Under the pieces are notes generated by a model. The model was given only the letters and a program-made list of their open reading frames with translations, had not been told where the DNA came from and did no database searches. From contig NZ_CP033922.1 in NCBI RefSeq assembly GCF_003815715.1, forward strand, positions 5,008,001 to 5,072,000: DNA of 64,000 nucleotides, read 5' to 3'. Positions within the stretch are counted from its first letter, which is position 1, and every line of letters starts with the position of its first letter. A program made the position numbers and the translations under genes. Positions 16,913 to 24,415 of the stretch are shown here, one piece after another. The stretch is from Chryseobacterium sp. G0162. Its GTDB lineage: Bacteria > Bacteroidota > Bacteroidia > Flavobacteriales > Weeksellaceae.

Positions 16913-17137
16913 TAATTGTATCTGTTTTGAAAGTTTATTTAAACTCTATTTTTTTACTTTATGATTTTAAAATAAGAAGATAATTTAAAAATAAATTAAA
17001 ATATTTTATCACATATTGATTTAAAGCTAAAAAACAGATAATGAAAGTATACATTTATATTTTCGCAATAAATAGAATACATTTTGATTTCAATAGAAAA
17101 AGTCAGGTTTACTTGTTAAATCTGACTTTTTCGCTTT
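16913..17137 (+). ncRNA. Candidate small RNA between OMP paralogues 2 and 3
   Basis: The segment runs from the predicted start of the orphan sigma-54-like promoter to a strong hairpin at 17096-17132. No earlier gene needs that hairpin, because paralogue 2 already has its own terminator. The only short frame inside (ATG at 17041) runs through the hairpin and looks unlikely. The RNA would be about 225 bases. It may instead be the leftover leader of a lost fifth OMP gene. Confidence 0.35.
17096..17132. terminator. Strong hairpin upstream of OMP paralogue 3
   Basis: A sixteen-pair stem with a single G-T wobble, arms GAAAAAGTCAGGTTTA and TAAATCTGACTTTTTC, and a five-base loop, followed by GCTTTTAT. 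It acts as a terminator for whatever is transcribed from 16886. Confidence 0.7.
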
Positions 17138-17164
17138 TATATGATTTTTATCATTTCTGTCTCT

Positions 17165-17181
17165 TTGGCGGGACTTTTGAT
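17165..17181 (+). promoter_or_regulatory. Sigma-54-like promoter, OMP paralogue 3
   Basis: TTGGCGGGACTTTTGAT keeps GG (17167-17168) and GA (17179-17180) with ten bases between. It is the weakest match of the set, 33 bases before the ATG. Confidence 0.45.
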
Positions 17182-17213
17182 GCAGCCTGAGAGAAAATTT
17201 AAATTTTATAACC

Positions 17214-17924
17214 ATGAAAAAAATATTCATAGGATTGGCATTTGCAGGAAGCCTTTTTATTAATGCGCAGGAAAAAACCAAATCATCCTCTCCTTCCCCT
17301 ATTACTTTTGGAGTGAAAGGAGGATTAAATCTCTCTACTGTTTCTGAAAACAATAAATATAGTGAGTATCATGATGATGAAAATAAAATAAAAGCTGGTT
17401 TTCATGCTGGAGTCTTTGTTAATATTCCAGTGGCAGAAAAATTCAGTATTCAACCAGAGCTTCTTTTCAGCCAATTAGGGGCAAAAATAGAAGAGAGAGA
17501 AAGGTACCTTGTAGCTGATTACAGCTATAAAAGGGATTCGGATTATAAAGCAAACTTTAATTACCTTGTTCTTCCGGTGATGGTTCAATATAATATTCTT
17601 CCACAGCTTTATGTTGAGGCAGGTCCTGAGTTTGGATATTTGATGGGCGGAAGATTTAAAGGTGATGATGTAACTACAATCAGAAAGTCGGCAGGGAGCT
17701 CAACAGTTATCACTAAAGAGAGCATTTCTGAAAAATTAGACACTGATCTTTATAACAGATTCCAATTTGGATTAGGGATTGGTGCAGGATATTATTTTAC
17801 TCAAAACTTTGGAGTAACAGCAAGATTTACTGCAGGACTTACCAATATTTTAAAGGATACTGAAGGGGATTACAAAATAAGAAACAATGCTTTTCAAGTA
17901 GGTGTAGCTTATAAATTCAAATAG
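17214..17924 (+). CDS. Outer-membrane beta-barrel protein, paralogue 3
   Basis: 236 residues with signal peptide MKKIFIGLAFAGSLFINAQ. It shares the family framework GVKGGLNLSTVSENN, FSIQPELLFSQLGAK, LPVMVQYNILPQLYVEAGPEFGYL and GIGAGYYFTQNFGVTARFTAGL, and ends FQVGVAYKFK. It is longer than paralogues 1 and 2 because of a charged insertion near residues 95-120 and a Ser/Thr-rich surface loop near 150-175. It is predicted to sit in the outer membrane. The promoter is the poorest of the group, so its expression may differ. Confidence 0.87.
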   Translation: MKKIFIGLAFAGSLFINAQEKTKSSSPSPITFGVKGGLNLSTVSENNKYSEYHDDENKIKAGFHAGVFVNIPVAEKFSIQPELLFSQLGAKIEERERYLVADYSYKRDSDYKANFNYLVLPVMVQYNILPQLYVEAGPEFGYLMGGRFKGDDVTTIRKSAGSSTVITKESISEKLDTDLYNRFQFGLGIGAGYYFTQNFGVTARFTAGLTNILKDTEGDYKIRNNAFQVGVAYKFK

Positions 17925-17948
17925 ATATTTATTATTTTTCGATGTAGG

Positions 17949-17980
17949 CCAGGTATTTTTTAATACCTGGTTTTTTGTTT
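17949..17980 (+). terminator. Terminator after OMP paralogue 3
   Basis: Perfect stem CCAGGTATT / AATACCTGG with a T-rich loop and a T6 tail. Confidence 0.85.
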
Positions 17981-18195
17981 TTGATGTAGAGATCTGGAAA
18001 TTAAAAATTCTCAGCATTAAAGAAATAAAATTATTGCCAATTAAGATATATTATCCAAATAGAATAAATTTAACATAAAATTTATCATAAATACTCCTTA
18101 TATATTGAAATATTTTATATAAAACAGGATATAATGATTCTTTATTTAATTGGAAAAACCCGTTGAAACAGCCTGTATATCTATGTTTTTTGAGT

Positions 18196-18212
18196 TTGGC
18201 AAGCATTTTGCA
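18196..18212 (+). promoter_or_regulatory. Sigma-54-like promoter, OMP paralogue 4
   Basis: TTGGCAAGCATTTTGCA has GG (18198-18199) and GC (18210-18211) at the exact ten-base spacing and TTGCA at -12. It is the best match of the five. The start is predicted near 18223, leaving a 48-base leader. Confidence 0.7.
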
Positions 18213-18270
18213 AAATAAACCGCGAATGGTTGAAAGACCATCAAGTAGTAAAAATTAAAAAATAAAAATT

Positions 18271-18972
18271 ATGAAGAAGTTATTTTTAGGACTGGCATTA
18301 ACTGCTGGAACTTTAGCCTTTGCTCAGGAATCAACAACTGTAAATACATCACCTCTTAAAAAAGATGCTCAACCTGTAAGATTTGGTATTAAAGCCGGAG
18401 GTAACTCAGCGTATTTCAGTGAGCAAAAATTCGGAATGAACAGCCAGAAATTAGGTTTCCACGCCGGAGCTTTTGTAAACATTCCTATCTCTAAACAATT
18501 CAGCTTCCAGCCAGAGGTATTATACAACCAAATGGGAGCAAGAGATGTAGCCTATTCAACAGAAGTAACTACAGGAGCAACTACTGTAAAAACTAAAGGA
18601 GAAAGTAAAGTAACAATGAACTATATTTCAGTTCCTTTAATGGTTCAGATGAGACCTATGGATAAATTCTATGTTGAAGCAGGTCCTGAATTCAGTTACT
18701 TTATCAACGGTAAAACTAAAGGAGAAGCTACTGTAGCATCTACCACAGGAGGAATAACTACAACTACAACACAATCTCAGTCTGATGATCTTAATAAAGA
18801 TGATATCAACAAATTCAACTTCGGTTTAGGTCTTGGTTTAGGATATGATATCACCAATAACATTGGGATCAGCGCAAGATATGTTAACAGTTTAACAAAG
18901 ATCGATAAGAGCAGACCAGCTGCTGAAAACAACAACAGAGTTTTCCAATTAGGTCTGAACTATAAGTTCTAA
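18271..18972 (+). CDS. Outer-membrane beta-barrel protein, paralogue 4
   Basis: 233 residues with signal peptide MKKLFLGLALTAGTLAFAQ, nearly the same as that of paralogue 1. It has the family blocks FGIKAGGNSAYFSE, FSFQPEVLYNQMGAR, VPLMVQMRPMDKFYVEAGPEF, FGLGLGLGYDITNNIGISARYVNSLT and VFQLGLNYKF. A Thr-rich loop near 165-180 (TTGGITTTTTQS) should face outside. It is the most diverged member, lacking the QYN-LPxLY block of the others. It is expected in the outer membrane and has the best sigma-54-like promoter and its own terminator. Confidence 0.87.
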   Translation: MKKLFLGLALTAGTLAFAQESTTVNTSPLKKDAQPVRFGIKAGGNSAYFSEQKFGMNSQKLGFHAGAFVNIPISKQFSFQPEVLYNQMGARDVAYSTEVTTGATTVKTKGESKVTMNYISVPLMVQMRPMDKFYVEAGPEFSYFINGKTKGEATVASTTGGITTTTTQSQSDDLNKDDINKFNFGLGLGLGYDITNNIGISARYVNSLTKIDKSRPAAENNNRVFQLGLNYKF

Positions 18973-19023
18973 TAAAAAATAAACCAATTTTTTAACTTCA
19001 GATGCAGATTTCTGCATCGCATA

Positions 19024-19054
19024 AAATAGCCGGAAGAATTTCTTCCGGCTATTT
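19024..19054 (+). terminator. Terminator after OMP paralogue 4
   Basis: Long perfect stem AAATAGCCGGAAGAA / TTCTTCCGGCTATTT. The T tract is short, so efficiency is uncertain. Confidence 0.7.
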
Positions 19055-19105
19055 ATATTTTGATGAAATAGCTATTGCAATATTGATGTATAATTTTATG
19101 TGTAG

Positions 19106-19135
19106 TGTCATTCTGAGTGAAATGAAGAATCTCTT
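19106..19135. repeat. Possible interspersed extragenic repeat
   Basis: The sequence TGTCATTCTGAGTGAAATG and the following bases resemble a short repeat I recall scattered through flavobacterial genomes. A piece of it in reverse (GGAATGACATAAT) lies on the other side of the next gene, at about 20250. This window alone cannot show copy number. Confidence 0.35.
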
Positions 19136-19154
19136 TCAACCCTTTTGAGAACCC

Positions 19155-20102
19155 TTATTCAAATATTCTTGGGTCATCACTGATCACACCATCAATTCCC
19201 ATACTTTTTAACTCGTTTAATCTTTCTTTAGTATTCACGGTCCACGGGATCACTTTCATGCCTAATGCATGACATTCTTGTACGAGTTTAGAGGTAACCA
19301 GTCTATGATCCGGACTATAAATAGTTGGGGTAAAGCTTAAAAACTTCATATCACCTGCTACTCCATTCAGATGATCCGGATATAATTTAAATTTTTCAAC
19401 CGGAATATTTTTGAAATTCGCCCGTTGTTGTGCTAATTTTCTATCATTCACTTCTTCTACAAGTAAAGCGGTCATCATTTTAGGATATTCTTTATGGATG
19501 ATCTCAAGGGTTCTGGGATCAAATGACTGAATAATTACTCTATCCTGAATTCCTTTTTCTATAATAATCTTCATCATCAGATTCACAAATTCTTTTGGCT
19601 CAGGATGAAAAATATGATCCGAGAAAGGACGTGTTTTTGTTTCAATATTATAATATGGTAGTGGCCTTTTCAACTCACGGGAATAACTTTCCACAGCATC
19701 TATTACCTCAGAAAAAAGAGGTTTCTGAACTTTCACTTTCTTTTGATCAGGATAATTTTCGAGTTTCTTCAATCCTACATCAAATGTCTGAATCTTTGCG
19801 TAGGGCATTTCGTAAATCTTATAGTAAAAACCTGAGTCTTTCGGAATATAGGTTCCATCTGGTTTGGTAATTAACTCCGGTGATAGAAATGAATCATGGG
19901 AAAGGATCACTTTTTTATCTTTTGTAATTGCCAGATCCATTTCAAGGGTTGTAACATTCATTTGTAAGGCATTTTTCATCGCCGGGATTGTATTCTCCGG
20001 ATATAAAGATTTTCCGCCACGATGTGCCTGGTTATCGAAAGACTGTGCTGAATACAGTTGAGTGGCAATAATAAATATACCTGATAAAAATGCGTTCTTC
20101 AT
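19155..20102 (-). CDS. Secreted glycerophosphodiester phosphodiesterase
   Basis: 315 residues with signal peptide (MKNAFLSGIFIIATQLYSAQ). The GDPD TIM barrel starts at AHRGG (H27, R28) and PENTIPAMKNAL, with the metal and catalytic region TTLEMDLAITKDKKVILSHD. A PI-PLC-like barrel end follows (GMKVIPWTVNTKERLNELKSMGIDGVISDDP). It should hydrolyse glycerophosphodiesters from phospholipid breakdown to glycerol-3-phosphate and an alcohol, in the periplasm. It forms a single-gene unit, with spacing on both sides and no transporter alongside. The start is fixed by the signal peptide. Confidence 0.92.
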   Translation of the reverse strand: MKNAFLSGIFIIATQLYSAQSFDNQAHRGGKSLYPENTIPAMKNALQMNVTTLEMDLAITKDKKVILSHDSFLSPELITKPDGTYIPKDSGFYYKIYEMPYAKIQTFDVGLKKLENYPDQKKVKVQKPLFSEVIDAVESYSRELKRPLPYYNIETKTRPFSDHIFHPEPKEFVNLMMKIIIEKGIQDRVIIQSFDPRTLEIIHKEYPKMMTALLVEEVNDRKLAQQRANFKNIPVEKFKLYPDHLNGVAGDMKFLSFTPTIYSPDHRLVTSKLVQECHALGMKVIPWTVNTKERLNELKSMGIDGVISDDPRIFE

Positions 20103-20270
20103 ATTCCTGAAATTTTAATCTGATAAAATTAAAACTTACTGGTGTATTTTATAATACCGGAACATTAAGGTTATGCTACATTTTATGGCGTTTTGGAGTA
20201 AAAAAAGCAGACCGAATGGAGGCAAATATAATGAGACACGATTTCCCCGGAATGACATAATACAACAAAA

Positions 20271-20297
20271 AGAGCCAGATAGTAAATACCTGGCTCT
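20271..20297 (-). terminator. Terminator after purF
   Basis: Hairpin AGAGCCAG / CTGGCTCT with an eleven-base middle, 22 bases past the purF stop and running into T/A-rich DNA on the reverse strand. Confidence 0.7.
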
Positions 20298-20318
20298 CTA
20301 TTATATGTAAGAAATATT

Positions 20319-21818
20319 TTAATTAAATAGTTCTACCTCCTCTCCTTTTCCTACTGGATATTCTTCTGTAAAGCATCCAAAGCAGTGATTAGAAGATCCT
20401 AAAATATCTTTTAGGTTGTCTATGCTCAAAAACTCTAAAGAATCTACTCCTAAATAGTTTCTAAGTTCTTCTGTAGACATATTTGCTGAGATCAGATCAT
20501 CTTTTGACGGAGTATCAATTCCCAGATAACATGGAGCAATAATAGGTGGAGAAACACTTCTGAAGTGAATCTCTTTTACGCCTGCATCTTTTAAAATTTT
20601 AACTAACCTCTTAGATGTTGTTCCACGAACAATAGAGTCATCAATAATAACGACCCTCTTATCTTTCATTTCTGAAATAATAGGGTTTAGCTTAAGATTT
20701 ACTACCCTTTCTCTCATTTCCTGTGTAGGAACAATGAAACTTCTTCCAATATATCTGTTTTTAATCAAAACTGGACGGAAAGGTATTCCTGAGGCTTTTG
20801 AGAACCCAATAGCTGCAGGAACTCCGGAATCCGGAACTCCAATTACCAAATCAGCTTCTACAGGAGCCTGGTCCCAGATCTTTTCACCGGATTTTTCTCT
20901 GATCTCATAAACATTGATGTTTTCTAAGGTAGAGTCAGGTCTGGCGAAATAAATGTATTCAAAAGAACAGATTCTCTGTTTTCCTTTGGCTTCATCCATC
21001 ATATAAGAATGAAGTTTTCCAGGTTCATTTTCGTTAGTGTAAATGATTTCTCCAGGAAGAATATCGCGTACATACTGAGCTCCTACAGCATCTAATGCTA
21101 CAGATTCAGAAGCCACTACATAAGAATTTTCATTAATCGCTCCTAAAACTAATGGACGAATACCATTAAAATCCCTGAAAGCAAAAAATTTATTTCTCGT
21201 CATTCCTACTACGGAATAGGCACCTTCAATTTTCTCCATAGTAGCTTTAATGGCTCCACGAAGTCCAAGATCAAGGTTTTTCTGAATTAATCTTAAGATC
21301 ACCTCAGAATCGGAAGTTGCTCTGAAAACGACACCTTCAGCTTCTAATTCCTTTTTTAATTCTTTCGCATTGGTAAGGTTACCGTTGTGTGCTATAGAAA
21401 GTATAATCTGGTCATATTCGTTTTTGGCGAAAAATGGCTGGAAGTTATATTTCTTTTTATCTCCTGCAGTGGTATAACGGGTATGGCCAATTGCAGAATT
21501 TCCCATAAAAGTTTCAGGTTCCTGAATGTCTTTATAAACGTCTAAAACCAATCCTTCATCTTTCATGTTGGTAATTCTTCCATCTTTTAAAACGGAAATA
21601 CCACAAGCTTCCTGACCTCTGTGCTGTAATGCAAAAAGTCCGAATTGTGAAAGAGAAAACGTATCCAGATCTTCATCTGAATAAAGTCCGAAGATTCCAC
21701 ATTCTTCATTAGGAGCATCTAATCTTTCCTCTTCCTGAGTTCTGAAGAGATTTCTCCCATAGACCTGGTTTTCAAACTGTTTTAAATATTCACTTTTATG
21801 AATGTCTAAACTTTTCAT
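20319..21818 (-). CDS. purF: Amidophosphoribosyltransferase
   Basis: 499 residues. The catalytic N-terminal cysteine is C40 in EECGIFG, so a 39-residue propeptide must be removed, which is longer than in Bacillus. The glutaminase domain runs ~40-270 and the PRPP-binding motif VVIIDDSIVRGTTSKRL lies near residue 390. Cysteines in RICSFEYIYFARPDS, APCYLGIDTP and HCFGCF match the 4Fe-4S ligands of the B. subtilis enzyme. It makes 5-phosphoribosylamine, the first step of purine synthesis, in the cytoplasm. purC lies upstream on the same strand, 134 bases away, so the two may be co-transcribed. Confidence 0.95.
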   Translation of the reverse strand: MKSLDIHKSEYLKQFENQVYGRNLFRTQEEERLDAPNEECGIFGLYSDEDLDTFSLSQFGLFALQHRGQEACGISVLKDGRITNMKDEGLVLDVYKDIQEPETFMGNSAIGHTRYTTAGDKKKYNFQPFFAKNEYDQIILSIAHNGNLTNAKELKKELEAEGVVFRATSDSEVILRLIQKNLDLGLRGAIKATMEKIEGAYSVVGMTRNKFFAFRDFNGIRPLVLGAINENSYVVASESVALDAVGAQYVRDILPGEIIYTNENEPGKLHSYMMDEAKGKQRICSFEYIYFARPDSTLENINVYEIREKSGEKIWDQAPVEADLVIGVPDSGVPAAIGFSKASGIPFRPVLIKNRYIGRSFIVPTQEMRERVVNLKLNPIISEMKDKRVVIIDDSIVRGTTSKRLVKILKDAGVKEIHFRSVSPPIIAPCYLGIDTPSKDDLISANMSTEELRNYLGVDSLEFLSIDNLKDILGSSNHCFGCFTEEYPVGKGEEVELFN

Positions 21819-21844
21819 TTCTATTTTTTCTAATTATAGATCTT

Positions 21845-21953
21845 AGAAGTCAGATTTCAGATCTCAGACCAAAAGCTAACTTCAAATTTTAATTTTGTTT
21901 TAACTAACAAAGTATTTTCAGTACCAACATCTGAAATCTGGTATCTGAAATCT
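21845..21953. repeat. Palindromic intergenic repeat between purC and purF
   Basis: AGATTTCAGAT at 21852-21862 is the inverse of ATCTGAAATCT, which occurs twice in direct repeat at 21929-21939 and 21943-21953, ending at the purC stop codon. Together they could fold into a hairpin in the purC-purF mRNA. It looks like a multi-copy extragenic element, but that needs the genome. Confidence 0.5.
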
Positions 21954-22675
21954 TATTTCTTTAAAAGATTTTTAAGACGGTTGTAGATCTCAACATATGC
22001 CTCTGTTACTTCTCCTAAATCTCTTCTGAATCTGTCTTTGTCCAGTTTCTTCATGGTATCTTTATCCCAAAGTCTGCAAGTATCAGGAGAAATTTCGTCA
22101 GCCAAGATGATTTCACCGTCAGAAGTTTTCCCTAATTCGATTTTGAAATCTACCAGGATGATATTGATTTTGTCAAACAGGTCGATAAGGATTTCATTAA
22201 TGTCTGACGTTAATTCATACATTTCGTCAAGTTCCTCGTAAGTAGCAGCCCCTAAAAATACGGCGTGGTGATCGTTAATAAGCGGATCTCCCAATTCGTC
22301 TTTTTTATAGCAGATATCGAAGATGGTTACCGGCGATTTAATTCCTTCCTCTACTCCTAATCTTTGTGCCATACTTCCTGCAGAGTAGTTTCTTACCACC
22401 ATTTCCAAAGGAATGATAGATACTTTTCTTACCAACTGCTCTCTTTCGTCTAATTGTTTAATGAAATGAGTTTTGATTCCTTTTTCATTTAAATATTCAA
22501 AAATAAGGGTTGTGATAGCGTTATTCATCTCTCCTTTAAGGTCAACCTGGCCTTTCTTTTGAGCATTAAATGCTGTAGCATCGTCTTTGAAACGTACTAC
22601 TACTTCATCAGGATTATCGGTAGCAAATACCTGTTTTGCTTTCCCCTCGTACAACATTTCTTTCTTTTGACTCAT
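21953..22675 (-). CDS. purC: SAICAR synthetase
   Basis: 240 residues, full length for PurC. Conserved blocks include [30 protein letters not shown] at the start, [23 protein letters not shown], and the late [31 protein letters not shown]. It joins CAIR and aspartate with ATP to give SAICAR, step seven (eight in some counts) of purine synthesis. It lies 134 bases upstream of purF on the same strand; the spacer holds a palindromic repeat but no clear terminator. The DUF3307 gene ends 36 bases upstream on the same strand. Confidence 0.96.
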   Translation of the reverse strand: MSQKKEMLYEGKAKQVFATDNPDEVVVRFKDDATAFNAQKKGQVDLKGEMNNAITTLIFEYLNEKGIKTHFIKQLDEREQLVRKVSIIPLEMVVRNYSAGSMAQRLGVEEGIKSPVTIFDICYKKDELGDPLINDHHAVFLGAATYEELDEMYELTSDINEILIDLFDKINIILVDFKIELGKTSDGEIILADEISPDTCRLWDKDTMKKLDKDRFRRDLGEVTEAYVEIYNRLKNLLKK

Positions 22676-22711
22676 AATTTTACTTTCTAAATTGTAGTTA
22701 GATTTATTGAT

Positions 22712-23407
22712 TTACTTTATTATTATTCCTGTTAAGACAGCCAGTCCAAAACTTAACAATGTACCAATTAATACATATTCCGTAAGTTTTCTCTGTTTTG
22801 CCTGTGCAAGGTCGCTGAATCTGAAAACAGATTTGGCAGCCACCATGAAACCTACGCCTTCCCAGTGATTCACCATAATAAAGGTAAATACCAGCAGACG
22901 TTCTAAAATTCCGATATATTTTCCGGCACTTGATAAAGATTCGGTTTGGATCGTGTTGGGGCCATCCGGAGCAGGTGTCCAGGATGATAGCAGGATTTTG
23001 ATAAAAATAGACGCTGGTGTTGTCAGAAACAAAGCTGCCATGAGTATCTTTAAAAATTCCTGATTTTGTAAAAAGGTGAAATTATATTCAACGAAATAGA
23101 ATGACACTCCCGCAATCACTAAGACATGAAGCATCTGATCGATGAAAAACCATCTTTTTTTTGTTTTTATAGTTTGGAAACTAAGTTTAGCAGCATCAAT
23201 GATGAAGTGAGTAACTCCCACTAAAACTGCCACCCACCAAAGCTGCAGATCCCAAAGAAGAATGAGGCTTAAAACAATGTGAATCAGAACATGAAAGTAT
23301 AAATACTTACTTTTTAGTTTATAGTTCTCCTTATCAGCAACCCATGCATTTGGCTGAAGTATAAAATCTCCGAGTAGATGTGCCAATATGAGTTTGATAA
23401 AGATCAT
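22712..23407 (-). CDS. DUF3307 membrane protein, SatD partner
   Basis: 231 residues, with several hydrophobic helices and a hallmark DUF3307 N-terminus (MIFIKLILAHLLGDFILQPNAW) in which LxAHLLGDFxxQ is the family signature. A second half carries TPASIFIKILLSSW and a final helix, TLLSFGLAVLTGIII. It is an integral inner-membrane protein of unknown function. It lies only two bases after the SatD gene on the same strand, and the pair is widely kept together in bacteria, so one transcript and a joint role are likely. Confidence 0.88.
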   Translation of the reverse strand: MIFIKLILAHLLGDFILQPNAWVADKENYKLKSKYLYFHVLIHIVLSLILLWDLQLWWVAVLVGVTHFIIDAAKLSFQTIKTKKRWFFIDQMLHVLVIAGVSFYFVEYNFTFLQNQEFLKILMAALFLTTPASIFIKILLSSWTPAPDGPNTIQTESLSSAGKYIGILERLLVFTFIMVNHWEGVGFMVAAKSVFRFSDLAQAKQRKLTEYVLIGTLLSFGLAVLTGIIIK

Positions 23408-23409
23408 GC

Positions 23410-24015
23410 CTATAGTTCTGATATTTTCTTTCTGAAATACTGATTGGTTTCCACGATGAGCTCATAGTTGGCTCGTTTCAGTCTCTGGCTGATAGAGGAC
23501 TGTGAAATAGCAAATCTTTTAGCAAGATCTTCCTGGGTAATATCCTGATTCATAATCATTTCATGAATGATTTCAGAGGTGGCCATAGTCCAGTTGTCAA
23601 AATCCTTGGATGACCATTTCAATAAAATATTGAGATCCCTGTCTACAGAATCGTTTGATGTTTTTATAGCCACCGTATGCCCATCATTCTTCAAGTCATT
23701 CAGAAGTCGTCCGGAATTCACATAAGCAGTACCGTTGGATTCGGTGATCTTTTCAGAAGAAAAGCTTTCTTCTCCAATCCCTATGGCCATTCTTACATCC
23801 AGATTTTCCTGACTCTTAATAAGTGATTTTATGGCTAGAAAATGCCAGAAAACAGAGTCAATACTGCATTTGAACTGAAACTCATCCCCTCTGTAGATCT
23901 CCCATGTGCCAGGAGCGCTTCCCCAGGTTTCGAGAAGATTTTTAAGCTTGGTAATCCAAACTTCAGTGTCTGCATGTTGTGAATTTATAATATCACCGGT
24001 AATGACCGCTATCAT
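23410..24015 (-). CDS. SatD family protein with C-terminal HTH
   Basis: 201 residues. The N-terminal two-thirds match the SatD family (MIAVITGDIINSQ at the start; YRGDEFQFKCS; MAIGIGEE; NGTAYVNSGRLLNDL), reminiscent of nucleotide-cyclase-like folds. Residues ~155-185 form a helix-turn-helix (TQEDLAKRFAISQSSISQRLKRA). The -7 element ends only four bases before the ATG, so the mRNA is probably leaderless or nearly so. Three inverted repeats upstream suggest self-regulation through the helix-turn-helix. The downstream partner is a DUF3307 membrane protein. The biochemical role is unknown. Confidence 0.88.
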   Translation of the reverse strand: MIAVITGDIINSQHADTEVWITKLKNLLETWGSAPGTWEIYRGDEFQFKCSIDSVFWHFLAIKSLIKSQENLDVRMAIGIGEESFSSEKITESNGTAYVNSGRLLNDLKNDGHTVAIKTSNDSVDRDLNILLKWSSKDFDNWTMATSEIIHEMIMNQDITQEDLAKRFAISQSSISQRLKRANYELIVETNQYFRKKISEL

Positions 24016-24019
24016 ACTG

Positions 24020-24027
24020 CAAATATA
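24020..24027 (-). promoter_or_regulatory. -7 element of the satD-DUF3307 operon
   Basis: TATATTTG (reverse strand) matches TANNTTTG perfectly. Only CAGT separates it from the ATG at 24013-24015, so transcription should start at or within a few bases of the start codon. Confidence 0.65.
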
Positions 24028-24100
24028 AGCATAATTACTTATAAATAAAAAATATAAGCCGAAACACTTATAGATATTGATTATTAGTGAATCTGCTTAT
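24025..24100. promoter_or_regulatory. Triple inverted-repeat operator array upstream of satD
   Basis: Three sites share the form ATAAG-N8-CTTAT: 24025-24042 (perfect arms), 24054-24071 (perfect arms) and 24083-24100 (ATTAG in the left arm, one mismatch). Their centres are exactly 29 bases apart. The first overlaps the -7 element, so binding there should block transcription. The spacers differ (CATAATTA, CCGAAACA, TGAATCTG), which argues for binding sites rather than copies of one repeat. Confidence 0.7.
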
Positions 24101-24360
24101 ATCGATTATGTAGTAAACATAAGGTTTTTAAGGCTTTAGATAAAACTAAAAAATAATAAAAAGACAAAGTAAAATGAAATAAATTCATGTAGAATTGAAT
24201 ATTAACTCAAATTTTCTACTCCTTTTTTATTTAAGAAGCTGTTTCCTGCTATCCGTTCATACTCCTCGCCCCTGTCTTTTCCTGCTGCCTGCTGTGGGGT
24301 AACCGCTGCTATCAGGGCTAATTAACCTGGCAAGGTTAAGACTACAATCTCAAAAAAATA
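24101..24360. other. Intergenic block, upper part AT-rich, lower part GC-rich
   Basis: Between satD and the endonuclease gene. At 24237-24335 the composition turns GC-rich (gctgtttcctgctatccg ... cgctgctatcagggctaa), unlike its surroundings and without a good open frame. This resembles a repeated extragenic element I recall from Chryseobacterium genomes. No RNA gene was recognised. Confidence 0.35.
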
Positions 24361-24361
24361 A

Positions 24362-24392
24362 AACCTAACAGGTTTCAAAAACCTATTAGGTT
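24362..24392 (-). terminator. Terminator after endonuclease gene
   Basis: Stem AACCTAA-C-AGGTTT / AAACCT-A-TTAGGTT with one mismatch. On the reverse strand it is followed by TTTTATTTTTTT. Confidence 0.8.
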
Positions 24393-24415
24393 GGGTATGA
24401 TTAAAATATTAGTTA

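Noticed and set aside
17041..17190. 49-codon ATG frame inside the candidate small RNA
   Set aside because: It runs through a perfect hairpin and over the promoter of OMP paralogue 3. This fits poorly with a protein.
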